Shown: in pieces, positions 8,582 through 18,054 of the stretch
Layout of the letters: each line of letters starts with the position of its first letter
How positions within the stretch are numbered: the stretch's first letter is position 1
Position numbers and translations under genes: made by a program
Source of the DNA: JBCCCJ01 sp039029315
Lineage (GTDB): Bacteria; Bacteroidota; Bacteroidia; J057
Assembly (NCBI GenBank): GCA_039029315.1
Contig: JBCCGK010000012.1
Span: 106,746-170,745, forward strand
DNA: 64,000 nt
Reading direction: 5' to 3'
The notes under the pieces: generated by a model
Told to the model about the DNA's origin: nothing
Databases searched by the model: none
What the model saw: only the letters and a program-made list of their open reading frames with translations

Positions 8582-11383
8582 ATGTGCAGCAAACAACAAC
8601 TCCTCTTCCTCCTGTTTCTCTTTCCCCTCTCCATGTGGGCACAAAACTGGAATATCTCAGCGACAGTCGTCGATACCTCTGCTACTCCACTTTCAGGAAC
8701 CACCATCATGCTGCTTCAGGCACAGGATTCTGTCCTTCATACATTTGGATTGAGCAATGCCGACGGAAGTTTCAATATGAAACCCATCCCTCCGGGCAAT
8801 TACCTCATCCAACTGAGCTATCTTGGGTACCATAAATACGTCAAGGCCCTTGAGCTAGGGTCAGAAGGAGGGGAAATGGCTCTGGGAACCATCGAAATGC
8901 TCCCGGAAGGAATTGTGTTGGAGGAGGTTACTATCAAAGGAGAAGTCGCCCCAATTCTGATCAAAGGAGATACTGTGGAGTACAATGCCAATGCCTTTGG
9001 AACCCAGGCCAATGATGCCGTTGAGGACTTGTTGCGCAAGCTTCCGGGTATTCAGGTCGAGCGAGACGGCAGTATCCGGGCACATGGGAAGAAGGTGGAA
9101 AAAGTCCTGGTAGAAGGAAAAGAGTTTTTTGGCGATGATCCAAAAATCGCAACCAAGAATCTGCCTGCTGATGCTGTGGACAGGGTTCAGGTTTTTGACA
9201 AAAAATCCGAAATGGCTGAATTCACAGGGATAGATGATGGACAAGAGCAAAAGACAATTAATCTGGCTCTTAAGGAAGACAAGAAAAAAGGTGTCTTTGG
9301 CAATATTACTGGAGGTTATGGGACAGAAGGCCGCTATTCTGGCAAGGTCAATCTGAATCGCTTCAGTTCCAAACTTCAGTTCTCAGCGCTAGGCATGTAC
9401 AACAACATCAACCAGCAAGGGTTTTCTGTAGATGAATTCATGGACTTCATGGGCGGAATTCAGGGCTTGATGGCCATGAGTGGTGGGGGCGGGGGAGGAT
9501 CTATGCGTATCAGTCTCGATCCGGGACAGATGGGACTGCCCATCAGCAATGGACTAGGAACAGGATTCACCGATACAGGCGCAGGGGGAATGAATTTCTC
9601 CTATGATTTTTCCAAAAATACCCGTCTCAATATGAGTTATTTTTATAACGGAATTGAGAACACCAGTACAAGAGAACGTATCCGCCAAAGCATCATTCCC
9701 GGAAGTAGTTATACCTCTACAGAAAATAGTGATCAAGTGAGTCGTAATGACAACCATCGCATCAATCTCAGTTTCCGGCACAAGATCGATTCCAGCCAAC
9801 AACTGATTTTCAGAGGAAGTGGCAGACTCATGGACAGCAAATCTGTCTTCAATAGCCTGAATGAAACCAGAACCATTGAGCAGATCATTGAGAATAGCAA
9901 TGCAAGAAGCAATGAAGTGCTCCGGGACCTGATCGGCGGCAATGGGAGACTCAGCTATCGCAAACGCTTCCGAAAAGCCGGACGGAACATCAGTGCAAGC
10001 CTATTCGCCAGTGCCAATGATCAGATACAAATGGCCAGACTGAATTCTATCAGCCAGTTTTTGCCAGGAGATCCCACCAAATTCTTTGCAGATAGCCTGG
10101 ATCAACAACAAGACCAAAGCAATCAACAGCTCAACTATGAAGCCACCTTCTCTTATATCGAACCCTTTGGCAAGGGTCGCTATGCGGGGGTTCACTATAC
10201 CCATAGCAATTATGGGACAGAGGTGGACAGGGATGTCATTGATTTGCTGCCTGAAGAGAGGCGCAACCTCCAACTTAGCAATCACTATCGACGAGATTAC
10301 CTCTATGACCGGGCAGGCCTCAGCCTTCGAATCAATCGAAAAAAATGGCAAGCTTCCTCAAGACTTGACCTTCAGCAAGCCAGTCTTAATGGAGAATTGA
10401 TTTCTTTCTCAGATACGATCCGAAGAGAGTTCAAGAGTTTTCTCCCCAGCCTCTATTTCAGCTACGATATTGGAAGTGCTGCACAGAGCATTGATCTCCG
10501 ATATGAAACCAGCCTACGACCTCCCAACATTCAGCAGTTGCAACCCATCATTGACAACACAGATCCCATCAATGTCTATCAGGGAAATCCCGATTTGCTG
10601 GCTGAGTATCGTCATTCTGCCAATCTGCAGTTCAATTTTTACAATCAATTCAGCTTTACCAGCTTGTTTGCCTTTGTAAGTGCGTCGATGGTTCAGAATC
10701 AAATTTCGCAAGCGCGCACCATTGACTCCTTGTTTCGTCAGGTCGTCATGCCCATCAATGTCGATCAAGGGTATGATGTGACTGGAAATATCTCTTTTGG
10801 CACCCCCCTCCGCTTCATCAAAAGTCGCATCAATCTGGAAAGTCGAGTAATCTATAGTCGGACAACTCTCTTCATCAATGATATTGCAAACGATCTGGAT
10901 CGAACCACAGAAACCATAGAAATAAGCCTGGAAAATCGCAAAAAGGACAAAATTGACATAGCCATTGGAGCAGATTTGAGTTTTTCCCAAACCAGATATT
11001 CTGTCAGTACCAATCTCAATCAAAACTACCTCAACCAACGCTACTTTCTCGACATTTCTTTTCAGCCAAATGACAAATGGTCGATGAAAACAGGCTTTGA
11101 TTATGCAGTCTATGCGGGAGATGCCTTCCAGAAACAGGAAAGCATTCCCCTCTGGCAAGCCTCCTTGTCCCGGTTCATTCTCAAAAACCAACGTGGGGAA
11201 ATCAAACTGTCCGCCTTTGACCTACTCAATCAGAATGTTGGGTTTTCGAGAACCAGTGAGTACAATTATCTTCAGGAAGACCGCGTCCTTTCATTGGCCA
11301 GGTATTTTCTTCTGAGTTTCACCTACAACTTGTCTGCAATTGGTGGGGCAAGACCAGGAGGGTTTCAATTTATTGCCAGATAA
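8582..11383 (+). CDS. TonB-receptor-like outer membrane beta-barrel protein
   Basis: 933 residues. Signal peptide ends SMWAQ. A carboxypeptidase-regulatory-like Ig domain (about residues 22-110, with GSFNMKPIPPGNYLIQLSYLGY) is followed by a plug-like region (about 115-230). The plug includes VEDLLRKLPGIQVERDGSIRAHGKKVEKVLVEGKEFFGDDPK. The remainder is a long beta-barrel with alternating aromatic strands, ending in an aromatic-rich segment (FLLSFTYNLSAIGG). A glycine run sits near residue 300. The family (outer membrane beta-barrel, OMP_b-brl_3 type) is often paired with GLPGLI proteins. Substrate unknown; uptake or export of a small molecule or peptide is the usual guess. Confidence 0.87.
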   Translation: MCSKQQLLFLLFLFPLSMWAQNWNISATVVDTSATPLSGTTIMLLQAQDSVLHTFGLSNADGSFNMKPIPPGNYLIQLSYLGYHKYVKALELGSEGGEMALGTIEMLPEGIVLEEVTIKGEVAPILIKGDTVEYNANAFGTQANDAVEDLLRKLPGIQVERDGSIRAHGKKVEKVLVEGKEFFGDDPKIATKNLPADAVDRVQVFDKKSEMAEFTGIDDGQEQKTINLALKEDKKKGVFGNITGGYGTEGRYSGKVNLNRFSSKLQFSALGMYNNINQQGFSVDEFMDFMGGIQGLMAMSGGGGGGSMRISLDPGQMGLPISNGLGTGFTDTGAGGMNFSYDFSKNTRLNMSYFYNGIENTSTRERIRQSIIPGSSYTSTENSDQVSRNDNHRINLSFRHKIDSSQQLIFRGSGRLMDSKSVFNSLNETRTIEQIIENSNARSNEVLRDLIGGNGRLSYRKRFRKAGRNISASLFASANDQIQMARLNSISQFLPGDPTKFFADSLDQQQDQSNQQLNYEATFSYIEPFGKGRYAGVHYTHSNYGTEVDRDVIDLLPEERRNLQLSNHYRRDYLYDRAGLSLRINRKKWQASSRLDLQQASLNGELISFSDTIRREFKSFLPSLYFSYDIGSAAQSIDLRYETSLRPPNIQQLQPIIDNTDPINVYQGNPDLLAEYRHSANLQFNFYNQFSFTSLFAFVSASMVQNQISQARTIDSLFRQVVMPINVDQGYDVTGNISFGTPLRFIKSRINLESRVIYSRTTLFINDIANDLDRTTETIEISLENRKKDKIDIAIGADLSFSQTRYSVSTNLNQNYLNQRYFLDISFQPNDKWSMKTGFDYAVYAGDAFQKQESIPLWQASLSRFILKNQRGEIKLSAFDLLNQNVGFSRTSEYNYLQEDRVLSLARYFLLSFTYNLSAIGGARPGGFQFIAR

Positions 11384-11434
11384 GGCGAGTCAGCAACAGG
11401 TGTTTGGACTGGACCTTCCTTCCAACAACAACTC

Positions 11435-11779
11435 TTACAATCGTTTTCCGATTCCAACTTGAATGTGGTTGTAATTCATCCAGAACACCTGGTCCAACAG
11501 AGTTTGTCGATCTGTGAGTGTTGTCTTCTTCATGGTATATTCGAAGGTTAAGGCCCTGATCGCCGTCTGAAGAAACAGGCCGCGCTGACCTATTTCGAAA
11601 TCAGCACCCAGGATACATCCAAATAGGAAGGGGTTCAAAAAGGTAAATTCGACCCGATCTGGGCTTGTTGGCAAGGAAGAGAATTCCAGCCGTAAGGCCC
11701 AGATAGGGTCGAAAGGCTTTCTTTGGGGCGAACTGATGGTCCTTCGCCTGAAGGGTTGGGTATGTTCTGCTGCTTCTGG
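11435..11779 (-). pseudogene. possible remnant of an outer membrane barrel gene
   Basis: An open frame of about 114 codons runs from just after a TAG at 11780-11782 to a TAA at 11435. It has no ATG at a sensible place, only TTG. The translation has barrel-like alternation (ALRLEFSSL, VEFTFLNPFLFGCILGADFEIG, GLFLQTAIRALTFEY) and ends in IQVGIGKRL, like the C-terminal strands of small outer-membrane proteins. It begins just beside the rsgA 3' end with no room for an N-terminus. I infer a decayed gene; chance coding is possible. Confidence 0.35.
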
Positions 11780-11804
11780 CTAAAGCAAGAACTGGATCAC
11801 GCTC

Positions 11805-12881
11805 CTAGTACTTCTTTCTTTTCCTTTCCTTTTTTACGCGCTTATACAACTTTCCCATCTCCTTATCTTTTCTTCTCTTTTCGACGACACTTGCTTCAAA
11901 ATGCGCTTTCTCCCGTTGCAATTTTTGGTAGTTGTAATAGGAATCTTCAGTGAGTTGCCCCTTCTCTACTGCTTCCAGGATGGCACAACCACTTTCAGTT
12001 GTATGGGTGCAATCTTTGTATTTACATGCCTGTGATAGTTCCGTTATGAGATCAAATGTCAATTCCAGCCCCATGGAAGCATCAGTTGTCCCAACTTCCC
12101 TCATGCCGGGATTGTCAATCATGATGCCTCCCTTTTCCAACACAATCAGCTCTCTGTGGGTGGTGGTGTGCTTTCCTCGATCAATTTGTTGGTTGATCTC
12201 TGTGGTCTGCATCCATTTTTTGCCCAGCAGATTATTTAGCAAGGTTGATTTACCTACTCCTGATGAGCCGAGCAGACAATAGGTTTTGCCGGTTTGAATC
12301 CATGAGGTCAAGGCATCCAGTCCTTGTAGAGATTGGTTGCTCATCGCGATGACAGGAACTTCCTTGATCCGACTCTGTATCTGATCAAGCAATTGGGCTA
12401 GTTTTTCTTCCTCGATGAGGTCTATTTTATTCAAAATGATGATCGGCTCCACTTTTGCCCCATAACAGATCGTCAAATACCTCTCCAATCTGTTGAGATT
12501 AAAGTCTCTGTTCACCGACTGAACAATCAAGCCGTAATCAATATTTGTTGCGATGATCTGCTTTTGGCTGACCCTACCTACTGCTTGTCGTTCGAGAATC
12601 GAATGTCTGGGAAATACAGCATGAATCAATGCTTTGTCCACATCATATTCCAACATAGCTACCCAATCCCCTACTGCAGGAAAATCATATCTGCTTTCAG
12701 CAGAATATCGAATGTTCCCAATTAGTTCTGCATCATACTCAGCAGTATCGGTTTTCACGACATATCTCTCTTTATGCTCAGAGATGACACGGCCGACGAT
12801 CAGGCTGTCAAGCTTGTGATCTGCGCGATACTGTGCCAATGTGTCAGTATAGCCTAATTCTTTCAGTGTTAGTGTTTTCAT
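11805..12881 (-). CDS. rsgA: ribosome small-subunit GTPase RsgA
   Basis: 358 residues, the size of long RsgA forms. An N-terminal OB-fold region (about 30-110) is followed by a circularly permuted GTPase. The G4 motif NKIDL precedes the P-loop GSSGVGKST, then the switch region GKHTTTHRE and the G3 motif DNPGMRE. A zinc-knuckle segment (CKYKDCTHTTESGC) comes near residue 290. The tail is very basic (KLYKRVKKERKRKKY). RsgA checks late 30S ribosome assembly. The 5' end overlaps the upstream acetyltransferase gene by 38 bases, so the two are probably cotranscribed. Confidence 0.93.
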   Translation of the reverse strand: MKTLTLKELGYTDTLAQYRADHKLDSLIVGRVISEHKERYVVKTDTAEYDAELIGNIRYSAESRYDFPAVGDWVAMLEYDVDKALIHAVFPRHSILERQAVGRVSQKQIIATNIDYGLIVQSVNRDFNLNRLERYLTICYGAKVEPIIILNKIDLIEEEKLAQLLDQIQSRIKEVPVIAMSNQSLQGLDALTSWIQTGKTYCLLGSSGVGKSTLLNNLLGKKWMQTTEINQQIDRGKHTTTHRELIVLEKGGIMIDNPGMREVGTTDASMGLELTFDLITELSQACKYKDCTHTTESGCAILEAVEKGQLTEDSYYNYQKLQREKAHFEASVVEKRRKDKEMGKLYKRVKKERKRKKY

Positions 12882-13314
12882 GTAGATAGGTGTGTTTCAT
12901 TCTTAGCACTTTCTGATGGGTCTCTTCGTGGATATATTCTTGTATAATACGAAACCCGATCTTCTCATAAAATGGCTTTCCAATCCTGTTTTCATCAAAA
13001 ACCTCTACTTCCAGTGTGTCATGAAATTGATGAATGTGGGTTAGCAGACGACTTCCAATTCCTTTGCCTTGATGGTCTGGCAATACAAACAGGCCTCCGA
13101 TTTCGTTTTTCAGCATGGAAATAAATCCCAGAAGCTGCCCCGAAGTTGTCTCTTCATATACCCAGGTATCAGAATTGGGCAAATACCGCTCACGCATCGC
13201 TTTCTTAACCTCAGCATGGAACGCTTCTGATAGGAATGGATGAGCCAGACGTGCTGCCTTTTCCCAGATGTCAACCAATTGTGGAATCTCTGATTCCTTG
13301 TATGTTCTTATCAT
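12844..13314 (-). CDS. GNAT family N-acetyltransferase
   Basis: 156 residues from the ATG at 13314 (another ATG lies three codons upstream). The acetyl-CoA binding motif A is clear: GGLFVLPDHQGKGIGSRLL. The C-terminal half has VEVFDENRIGKPFYEKIGFR, as in YjaB/YhbS-like enzymes. The acceptor substrate is unknown. The gene overlaps rsgA by 38 bases downstream and follows the TetR gene by 22 bases, suggesting one transcript TetR-GNAT-rsgA. Confidence 0.88.
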   Translation of the reverse strand: MIRTYKESEIPQLVDIWEKAARLAHPFLSEAFHAEVKKAMRERYLPNSDTWVYEETTSGQLLGFISMLKNEIGGLFVLPDHQGKGIGSRLLTHIHQFHDTLEVEVFDENRIGKPFYEKIGFRIIQEYIHEETHQKVLRMKHTYLHENTNTERIRLY

Positions 13315-13336
13315 CGATTCCATATTTTCTCTCTCT

Positions 13337-13909
13337 TCAAGGGATAGTGGGATGTTCTATCCCCGTATTAAGATTTTCATATTTTTTGATCAGAAGTTCT
13401 TTGATGGCATGAAGTGGATAGGTGTCAAATACCGACAAGTAATCCAGCACTATCCCATCAATTTCAGCAATGAACATATAGCTTAGTAGCTCGCTTTTCT
13501 CAGGATCAATCTCATCAAAAATAGAGTTGACTGAAGTAAACAAAATCGATGCTCGTTCTTGTATTTGTGTCTTTAATAGCTTCCTACTTGACGGCTGAAA
13601 CATCACATTTACATTCAGTTGATAGAGGAATCTGTTATGCTCCAGTTGAGAAAAAATCCTCTCAATCAAGCTGACTATTCTGTTTCCAGCTACCTCTTCT
13701 GTTCCTGATTCATTCATCTCCATCATATGCCGGGTAGTTGAAGAGAATATTTCTAGCAGAATTTCATTTTTTGACTTGAAATGATGGTACACCAAACCTT
13801 TCGAAACATTCGCGGCCTCGCAGATATTCGCCATGGAAGTTTTCTCAAACCCCTGCTCGGCAAACAGTCTGCTTGCCACTTCGAGTACTTTTTCTTTTTT
13901 TGTTTTCAT
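13337..13909 (-). CDS. TetR/AcrR family transcriptional regulator
   Basis: 190 residues. The ATG at 13909 is preferred over one at 13957 because the protein then starts MKTKKEKVLEVASRLFAEQGF, the standard TetR N-terminus, and the palindromic operator falls outside the coding region. The helix-turn-helix is MANICEAANVSKGLVYHHFKSK (about residues 28-50). The ligand domain is typical in length but not informative about its effector. A perfect 14-bp palindrome lies 10 bases before the start codon, so autorepression is likely. No divergent target gene is present; the downstream GNAT and rsgA genes may be under its control. Confidence 0.92.
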   Translation of the reverse strand: MKTKKEKVLEVASRLFAEQGFEKTSMANICEAANVSKGLVYHHFKSKNEILLEIFSSTTRHMMEMNESGTEEVAGNRIVSLIERIFSQLEHNRFLYQLNVNVMFQPSSRKLLKTQIQERASILFTSVNSIFDEIDPEKSELLSYMFIAEIDGIVLDYLSVFDTYPLHAIKELLIKKYENLNTGIEHPTIP

Positions 13910-13918
13910 CAACACAAA

Positions 13919-13932
13919 ACCGACCGGTCGGT
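13919..13932. promoter_or_regulatory. TetR-type operator, perfect palindrome
   Basis: ACCGACCGGTCGGT is a perfect 14-bp palindrome 10 bases upstream of the TetR start codon. The core CGACCGGTCG is a well-known form of TetR-family operator. It very likely binds the regulator coded next to it. Confidence 0.85.
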
Positions 13933-14129
13933 CTGTAAATATACAATTATTTTTCACACGAGAAAGCCGGCCTAATCCCGGGAACTGTCTGGCATTCTGG
14001 AGGTGTCAGGGACATCGATCTGCTCCTCCGCCGCATTCAATACACTTATGGTCGAATTTCCTGGTGGCTACTTCTCTGCATCAATCACAATTGTTTACGC
14101 TTGTCTGAGGGATTAGGATATTAGGTGGG

Positions 14130-16244
14130 TCATACCGGATCATTGGTGAGATGAACAAACTGCTCATTTACCACAAAAGCTGCATCCCAGAGCAAATCGG
14201 GCACAAAAAAACGTAAAGTATTATGGACTGTTCTGACAGTTTCGTTTCTGAATATTTCTCCGGTTTGACAATTGTACCATTTTACATCATAGGTTCCGGC
14301 TGCGAATCCTTCTATCCACAGTTCTGCCCCTGAGACGCTCTCAGGCTCACCCTGAACAGGCACAATCTGGTGATTGTATTGATGATTGAGCACCCAACCT
14401 GCTGCGGCGGTCTCATCCTCCGAACTCAACACATAGGCATCTATTAGAGATCCCAGACTGGAGACGGAATAGGCCTCAATGGAGATCCAGTCTGTACCTG
14501 GATTTTCTACTTTGATGTCATGCAGGCCGGCAGAGATATCGACCTTGTAGAGGGTATTGGGCTTAGCGTATTGGTCGAAGAGCTTGACTCCATCAAGCCA
14601 GATAGCTATCCTGGGGGATTGAGCTGATTGGTCAGCAGTCTGGACAGCAAATGTCCCATCCTCTGAGTAGGCGACAGTGAATGTGGGCGGGTTTCGATAT
14701 TGGGTATTCCATCGAGCACCATACAGGTATCTGCTAAGCGAGGGTCTTTTCGGGTCAAGGGTTCCATCCTGATAGATTGTGATGTTTCCAATTCCAATCT
14801 CGCCCCAATCCAATGTGGGGGACATATGCAATGTTCCGGGAGCGCCACGAATTACCCCCTTCCTGGGACGCAACTTCTTGTCCAAAAAGGGGATCTTATT
14901 CACGACTTTCGCCAAAGGAGCAAAATGGTAATACAACCCCTGCGGGTGAATGTATTGATCCCACCACCAACTCATAGCGGTTCCCAATCCGCCACCAAAC
15001 ACTCCTGCCCACATCCCATTGTGGAGATGGATGCCGTTCGGATCCAGCATGCCAAGTTTGGTAGGATCATGCCCAAGTCCGAATTCGCCGATCAGGTTTG
15101 GTTTTCCAAAATCATTCAGATAGGCTCGCACAGCAGAGGAAAGGTTCCGCTCGATGTTGGGGCTATTTATATAGACATGTGTCTGTGTCAGATCGATATG
15201 AGGGTTGCTCCACACGTCAGGATCATTTGCGGATTTTGCATATGAAGTTGTAAGGAGGTGGCCATATGGGTCCTGCTCCTTGATGAAAGTGGCTATCTCC
15301 TTACACCACTCTTTGATCGCAGCCTGGTGTTGTGCATAATTGTCGGTCCATTCTACTTCGTTCCACAATTCCCAGGCCATAATACTGCGCGCATATCCCC
15401 AACGAGCAATGATATATCTGAGACGGTTTTTGCTTGTGAGTATGGCTTCTTCATTCCTGAAAAAATCCCAGCTATGCTCACAAGAACCTCCATTGACAGA
15501 AGCATAAGGGTTATCTGTCCAAATGGGATTGACTTGGGTAGAAACCTGTCCATGATGCTGAAGGCACAACATGATATAGATGCCATTGTCTGCACAGAAA
15601 TCAAACAACCAATCCTGATATCGACTATTGATCTGGTGATAGTGTTTCAATCCACGGAAACCTCGCCAGCCATTTTTCCACTCGATCCCCAAGCCCCAAT
15701 GTGTATGCCAGAGTCGAAGAAAGTTGGCGCCTGTTGCGATGTATTCTTTCAGCCATCTTTGGTAATCCACAAAGGGATTGTTGTTTTGCCAGGACATATT
15801 CCCTCCAATGGGAATGTATTGCTCACCATCGTCGTGCAGGAGGTAATTGCTAGCATTCGTCCTGACAAATCCATGATTATGGGGATGAGAGATCTCCACA
15901 CAGACAAAGCTTTGTACTAAGGATTTTGCGGTCCCGTTCTTGTCCGACACCCTGATCTGGAAGGTCCAGATCCCAATTTGATGGGGAGAAAATCTCACCT
16001 TGAACCTTTCTTCTCCGGAGATCAGACTTCCATTGGTTTGCAGCTGAAATTCCTCCATGAAAAATCCGTCTACTTCGATGGTTTTTTCTTCTGGCGAACG
16101 AAAGCTTGCCTTGATTTCTATTTCCTCATAGTCATAAGGGTTCGAATATCTGGCAGTCAGATCAAATTTTATCTCAACCTTTCCATATAGCTCCACGCTG
16201 GTACCCTGGATACTCAGATTCTGTATGACTGGCGGTGATTGCAT
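14130..16244 (-). CDS. DUF5060 glycoside hydrolase, GH5-like
   Basis: 704 residues from the ATG at 16244; an upstream start adds nine residues without helping. An N-terminal beta-sandwich DUF5060 domain (about 10-115) precedes a TIM-barrel hydrolase. YIPIGGNMSWQ and FLRLWHTHWG mark early strands. The acid/base is expected at E296 in WELWNEVEW and the nucleophile at E387 in NLIGEFGLG, both in place for clan GH-A. A C-terminal beta region (about 530-700) may bind sugar. No signal peptide is visible, so a cytoplasmic role or an unrecognised export route is implied. Its divergent neighbour is a GH26 enzyme, which suggests mannan or a related beta-linked glycan. Confidence 0.82.
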   Translation of the reverse strand: MQSPPVIQNLSIQGTSVELYGKVEIKFDLTARYSNPYDYEEIEIKASFRSPEEKTIEVDGFFMEEFQLQTNGSLISGEERFKVRFSPHQIGIWTFQIRVSDKNGTAKSLVQSFVCVEISHPHNHGFVRTNASNYLLHDDGEQYIPIGGNMSWQNNNPFVDYQRWLKEYIATGANFLRLWHTHWGLGIEWKNGWRGFRGLKHYHQINSRYQDWLFDFCADNGIYIMLCLQHHGQVSTQVNPIWTDNPYASVNGGSCEHSWDFFRNEEAILTSKNRLRYIIARWGYARSIMAWELWNEVEWTDNYAQHQAAIKEWCKEIATFIKEQDPYGHLLTTSYAKSANDPDVWSNPHIDLTQTHVYINSPNIERNLSSAVRAYLNDFGKPNLIGEFGLGHDPTKLGMLDPNGIHLHNGMWAGVFGGGLGTAMSWWWDQYIHPQGLYYHFAPLAKVVNKIPFLDKKLRPRKGVIRGAPGTLHMSPTLDWGEIGIGNITIYQDGTLDPKRPSLSRYLYGARWNTQYRNPPTFTVAYSEDGTFAVQTADQSAQSPRIAIWLDGVKLFDQYAKPNTLYKVDISAGLHDIKVENPGTDWISIEAYSVSSLGSLIDAYVLSSEDETAAAGWVLNHQYNHQIVPVQGEPESVSGAELWIEGFAAGTYDVKWYNCQTGEIFRNETVRTVHNTLRFFVPDLLWDAAFVVNEQFVHLTNDPV

Positions 16245-16309
16245 GGAGGATTTTCGCTGACAAAAGCACAAGATACATCCTTGAGCAGCCTGTTGAATAA
16301 AGAGTGTTA

Positions 16310-16470
16310 GAGACTGTTTAGGAATCTGTGCTGAGAATTTTTAGACTGTATTTTTCTCTCAGGCAAGGCTCTTTTATGTTCTCATAGTGGTGCTGTGAGA
16401 ACAAAAAAAGCCGCAGAATGAGGAAAAAAGACGCATACAAAAAATAAGTGACTGATGTTCAAACAGTCTC
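16310..16470 (+). repeat. palindromic repeat, copy B
   Basis: 161-bp copy in the same orientation as copy A, with perfect ends GAGACTGTTT/AAACAGTCTC and flanking TTA at 16307-16309 and 16471-16473. The central stem has one G-T type mismatch (CTCATAG against CTGTGAG) and the loop is TGGTG. It lies in the divergent region between the two glycoside hydrolase genes. Confidence 0.85.
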
Positions 16471-16694
16471 TTAATCCTTCGTTCAGGCCTCAATATGCAC
16501 AATGAGTCATGCTTAATCAATTGTCTGATTCCATATTTGCCCAATTCCTCTTTTGTCCAAAATTCTTGAGTCTCCATTTAAGCTGTTTCAATTGTCCTCC
16601 CAAACAAATATCCTTCCTGGCTTCACAAGGAGATAAGCAGCCCTCATCCACATTTTGTAATCCTTTACCCAACTTCCATCCCAAACTATTTAGA

Positions 16695-17855
16695 ATGAAC
16701 TTCTCCTTTTCTTGTATTCGATTCAGATCCAGACACTGGAACAGATGGTCCAAGCAAGTCTGGTTCTACCTTATCGCTCCCTTGTTATTTGTTTCTCAAC
16801 ACGTATATGCCCAATCTCCCATCGACACCAAAGCGACTAGAAAAACCAGGGCATTGCTATCAAATCTTCATCATTTTGCTGGCGATCGCCTGCTGATCGG
16901 ACATCAGGATGATCTGGCTTATGGGGTGAATTGGGAAAGGGAAACGGGACGCTCAGATGTCAAGGAAGTGTGTGGGGACTACCCGGCAGTGTTTGGTTGG
17001 GATGTAAGTAAACTGGGACAGCGCCCTGTCAATATTGATTCAGTGAACTTTATGGACATGCAGCAATGGATCATCGATGTCTTCAAAATGGGGGGAATCA
17101 ATACCATCAGTTGGCATATGGACAATTTTGCAACGGGAGGAGATTCCTGGGACACGACCTCCTGCCTCCCTCAGATTCTAGCAGGAGGCAGCAAGCATTC
17201 AGCTTATGTCAAGAAGCTGGATCAGTTTGCAGATTTTGTTCGGGGATTGCGTGCTGGGGCCTTCAATCGTCCTATTCCGATCATTTTTCGGCCGTTTCAC
17301 GAGCATACAGGTAGCTGGTTTTGGTGGGGAGAAGGGCATCGCTCTGCCGAGCAGTACATTTCGATCTGGCGATTTACCGTGGCGTATTTGAGAGATACCA
17401 AAAAGCTTCACAATATTCTATATGCATATTCTCCTGATATTTTTCCAGACAAAAAGACTTACCTCAGTTGCTATCCTGGAGACGAATATGTAGACATTCT
17501 TGGGGTGGACGATTATCATGATGTTAGCTCGCATGGTGATCCAAAAGAGTTGACCCGACGATTGCGAATGTTGGTGGAGTTGGCAGAAGAAAAGGGGAAG
17601 GTAGCAGCCTTGACAGAAACGGGCAGAGAACGGATTCCTTATGCTGAGTGGTGGACCCAAACCTTACTCAAACACATTCAAGCTGATCCTGTCGCCACCA
17701 AAATTGCCTGGGTCTTGCTCTGGCGCAATGACAGCTTTTTGCACCATTATGTCCCCTTCGATGGGCATAGCAGTTCGAGGGATTTTCAGCGATTTTATGC
17801 CGATCCAACTACCTGGTTTGTTGAGGATCTGCCTAATATGTATCGAAAAAGATAA
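16695..17855 (+). CDS. GH26 beta-mannanase-like glycoside hydrolase, exported
   Basis: 386 residues. The ATG at 16695 gives an N-terminal signal segment with hydrophobic core FYLIAPLLFVSQHVYAQ; a longer in-frame start at 16509 is unlikely. GH26 landmarks: LLIGHQDDLAYG, INTISWHMDN, the acid/base E203 in FRPFHEHTGSWFWWG and the nucleophile E308 in ALTETG. The FRPFHE(H/M)-W pattern is typical of beta-1,4-mannanases. Exported to the periplasm or surface. No T9SS domain is visible. The neighbouring divergent GH5-like enzyme may act on the products. Confidence 0.92.
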   Translation: MNFSFSCIRFRSRHWNRWSKQVWFYLIAPLLFVSQHVYAQSPIDTKATRKTRALLSNLHHFAGDRLLIGHQDDLAYGVNWERETGRSDVKEVCGDYPAVFGWDVSKLGQRPVNIDSVNFMDMQQWIIDVFKMGGINTISWHMDNFATGGDSWDTTSCLPQILAGGSKHSAYVKKLDQFADFVRGLRAGAFNRPIPIIFRPFHEHTGSWFWWGEGHRSAEQYISIWRFTVAYLRDTKKLHNILYAYSPDIFPDKKTYLSCYPGDEYVDILGVDDYHDVSSHGDPKELTRRLRMLVELAEEKGKVAALTETGRERIPYAEWWTQTLLKHIQADPVATKIAWVLLWRNDSFLHHYVPFDGHSSSRDFQRFYADPTTWFVEDLPNMYRKR

Positions 17856-17919
17856 TCGAATACAATATCAGATCCCTTCAATCGTCCTCGAAGGCAGTAT
17901 TCACCAAAATTAATATCCC

Positions 17920-18054
17920 ATGTCCAAAAAGAAAGATTCCACTTCTCCCCAATCGCGACAGCGCAACAGAGCCAATGTTGGGCTCAAACCCTCGGATATG
18001 ACACCTGCTCAAAGAAAAAACTGGAAACGGGTCAATAGAAAAAAGAGAAAATAA
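17920..18054 (+). CDS. very small basic protein, unknown
   Basis: 44 codons, ATG at 17920 to TAA at 18052-18054. The product starts MSKKKDSTSPQSRQRNRA and ends NWKRVNRKKRK, with Lys and Arg at both ends and VGLKPSDMTPAQ in the middle. It starts 65 bases after the GH26 stop. The composition suggests nucleic-acid or ribosome binding. I do not recognise a family. Support is the balanced codon use and the strongly non-random composition; it could still be spurious. Confidence 0.5.
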   Translation: MSKKKDSTSPQSRQRNRANVGLKPSDMTPAQRKNWKRVNRKKRK

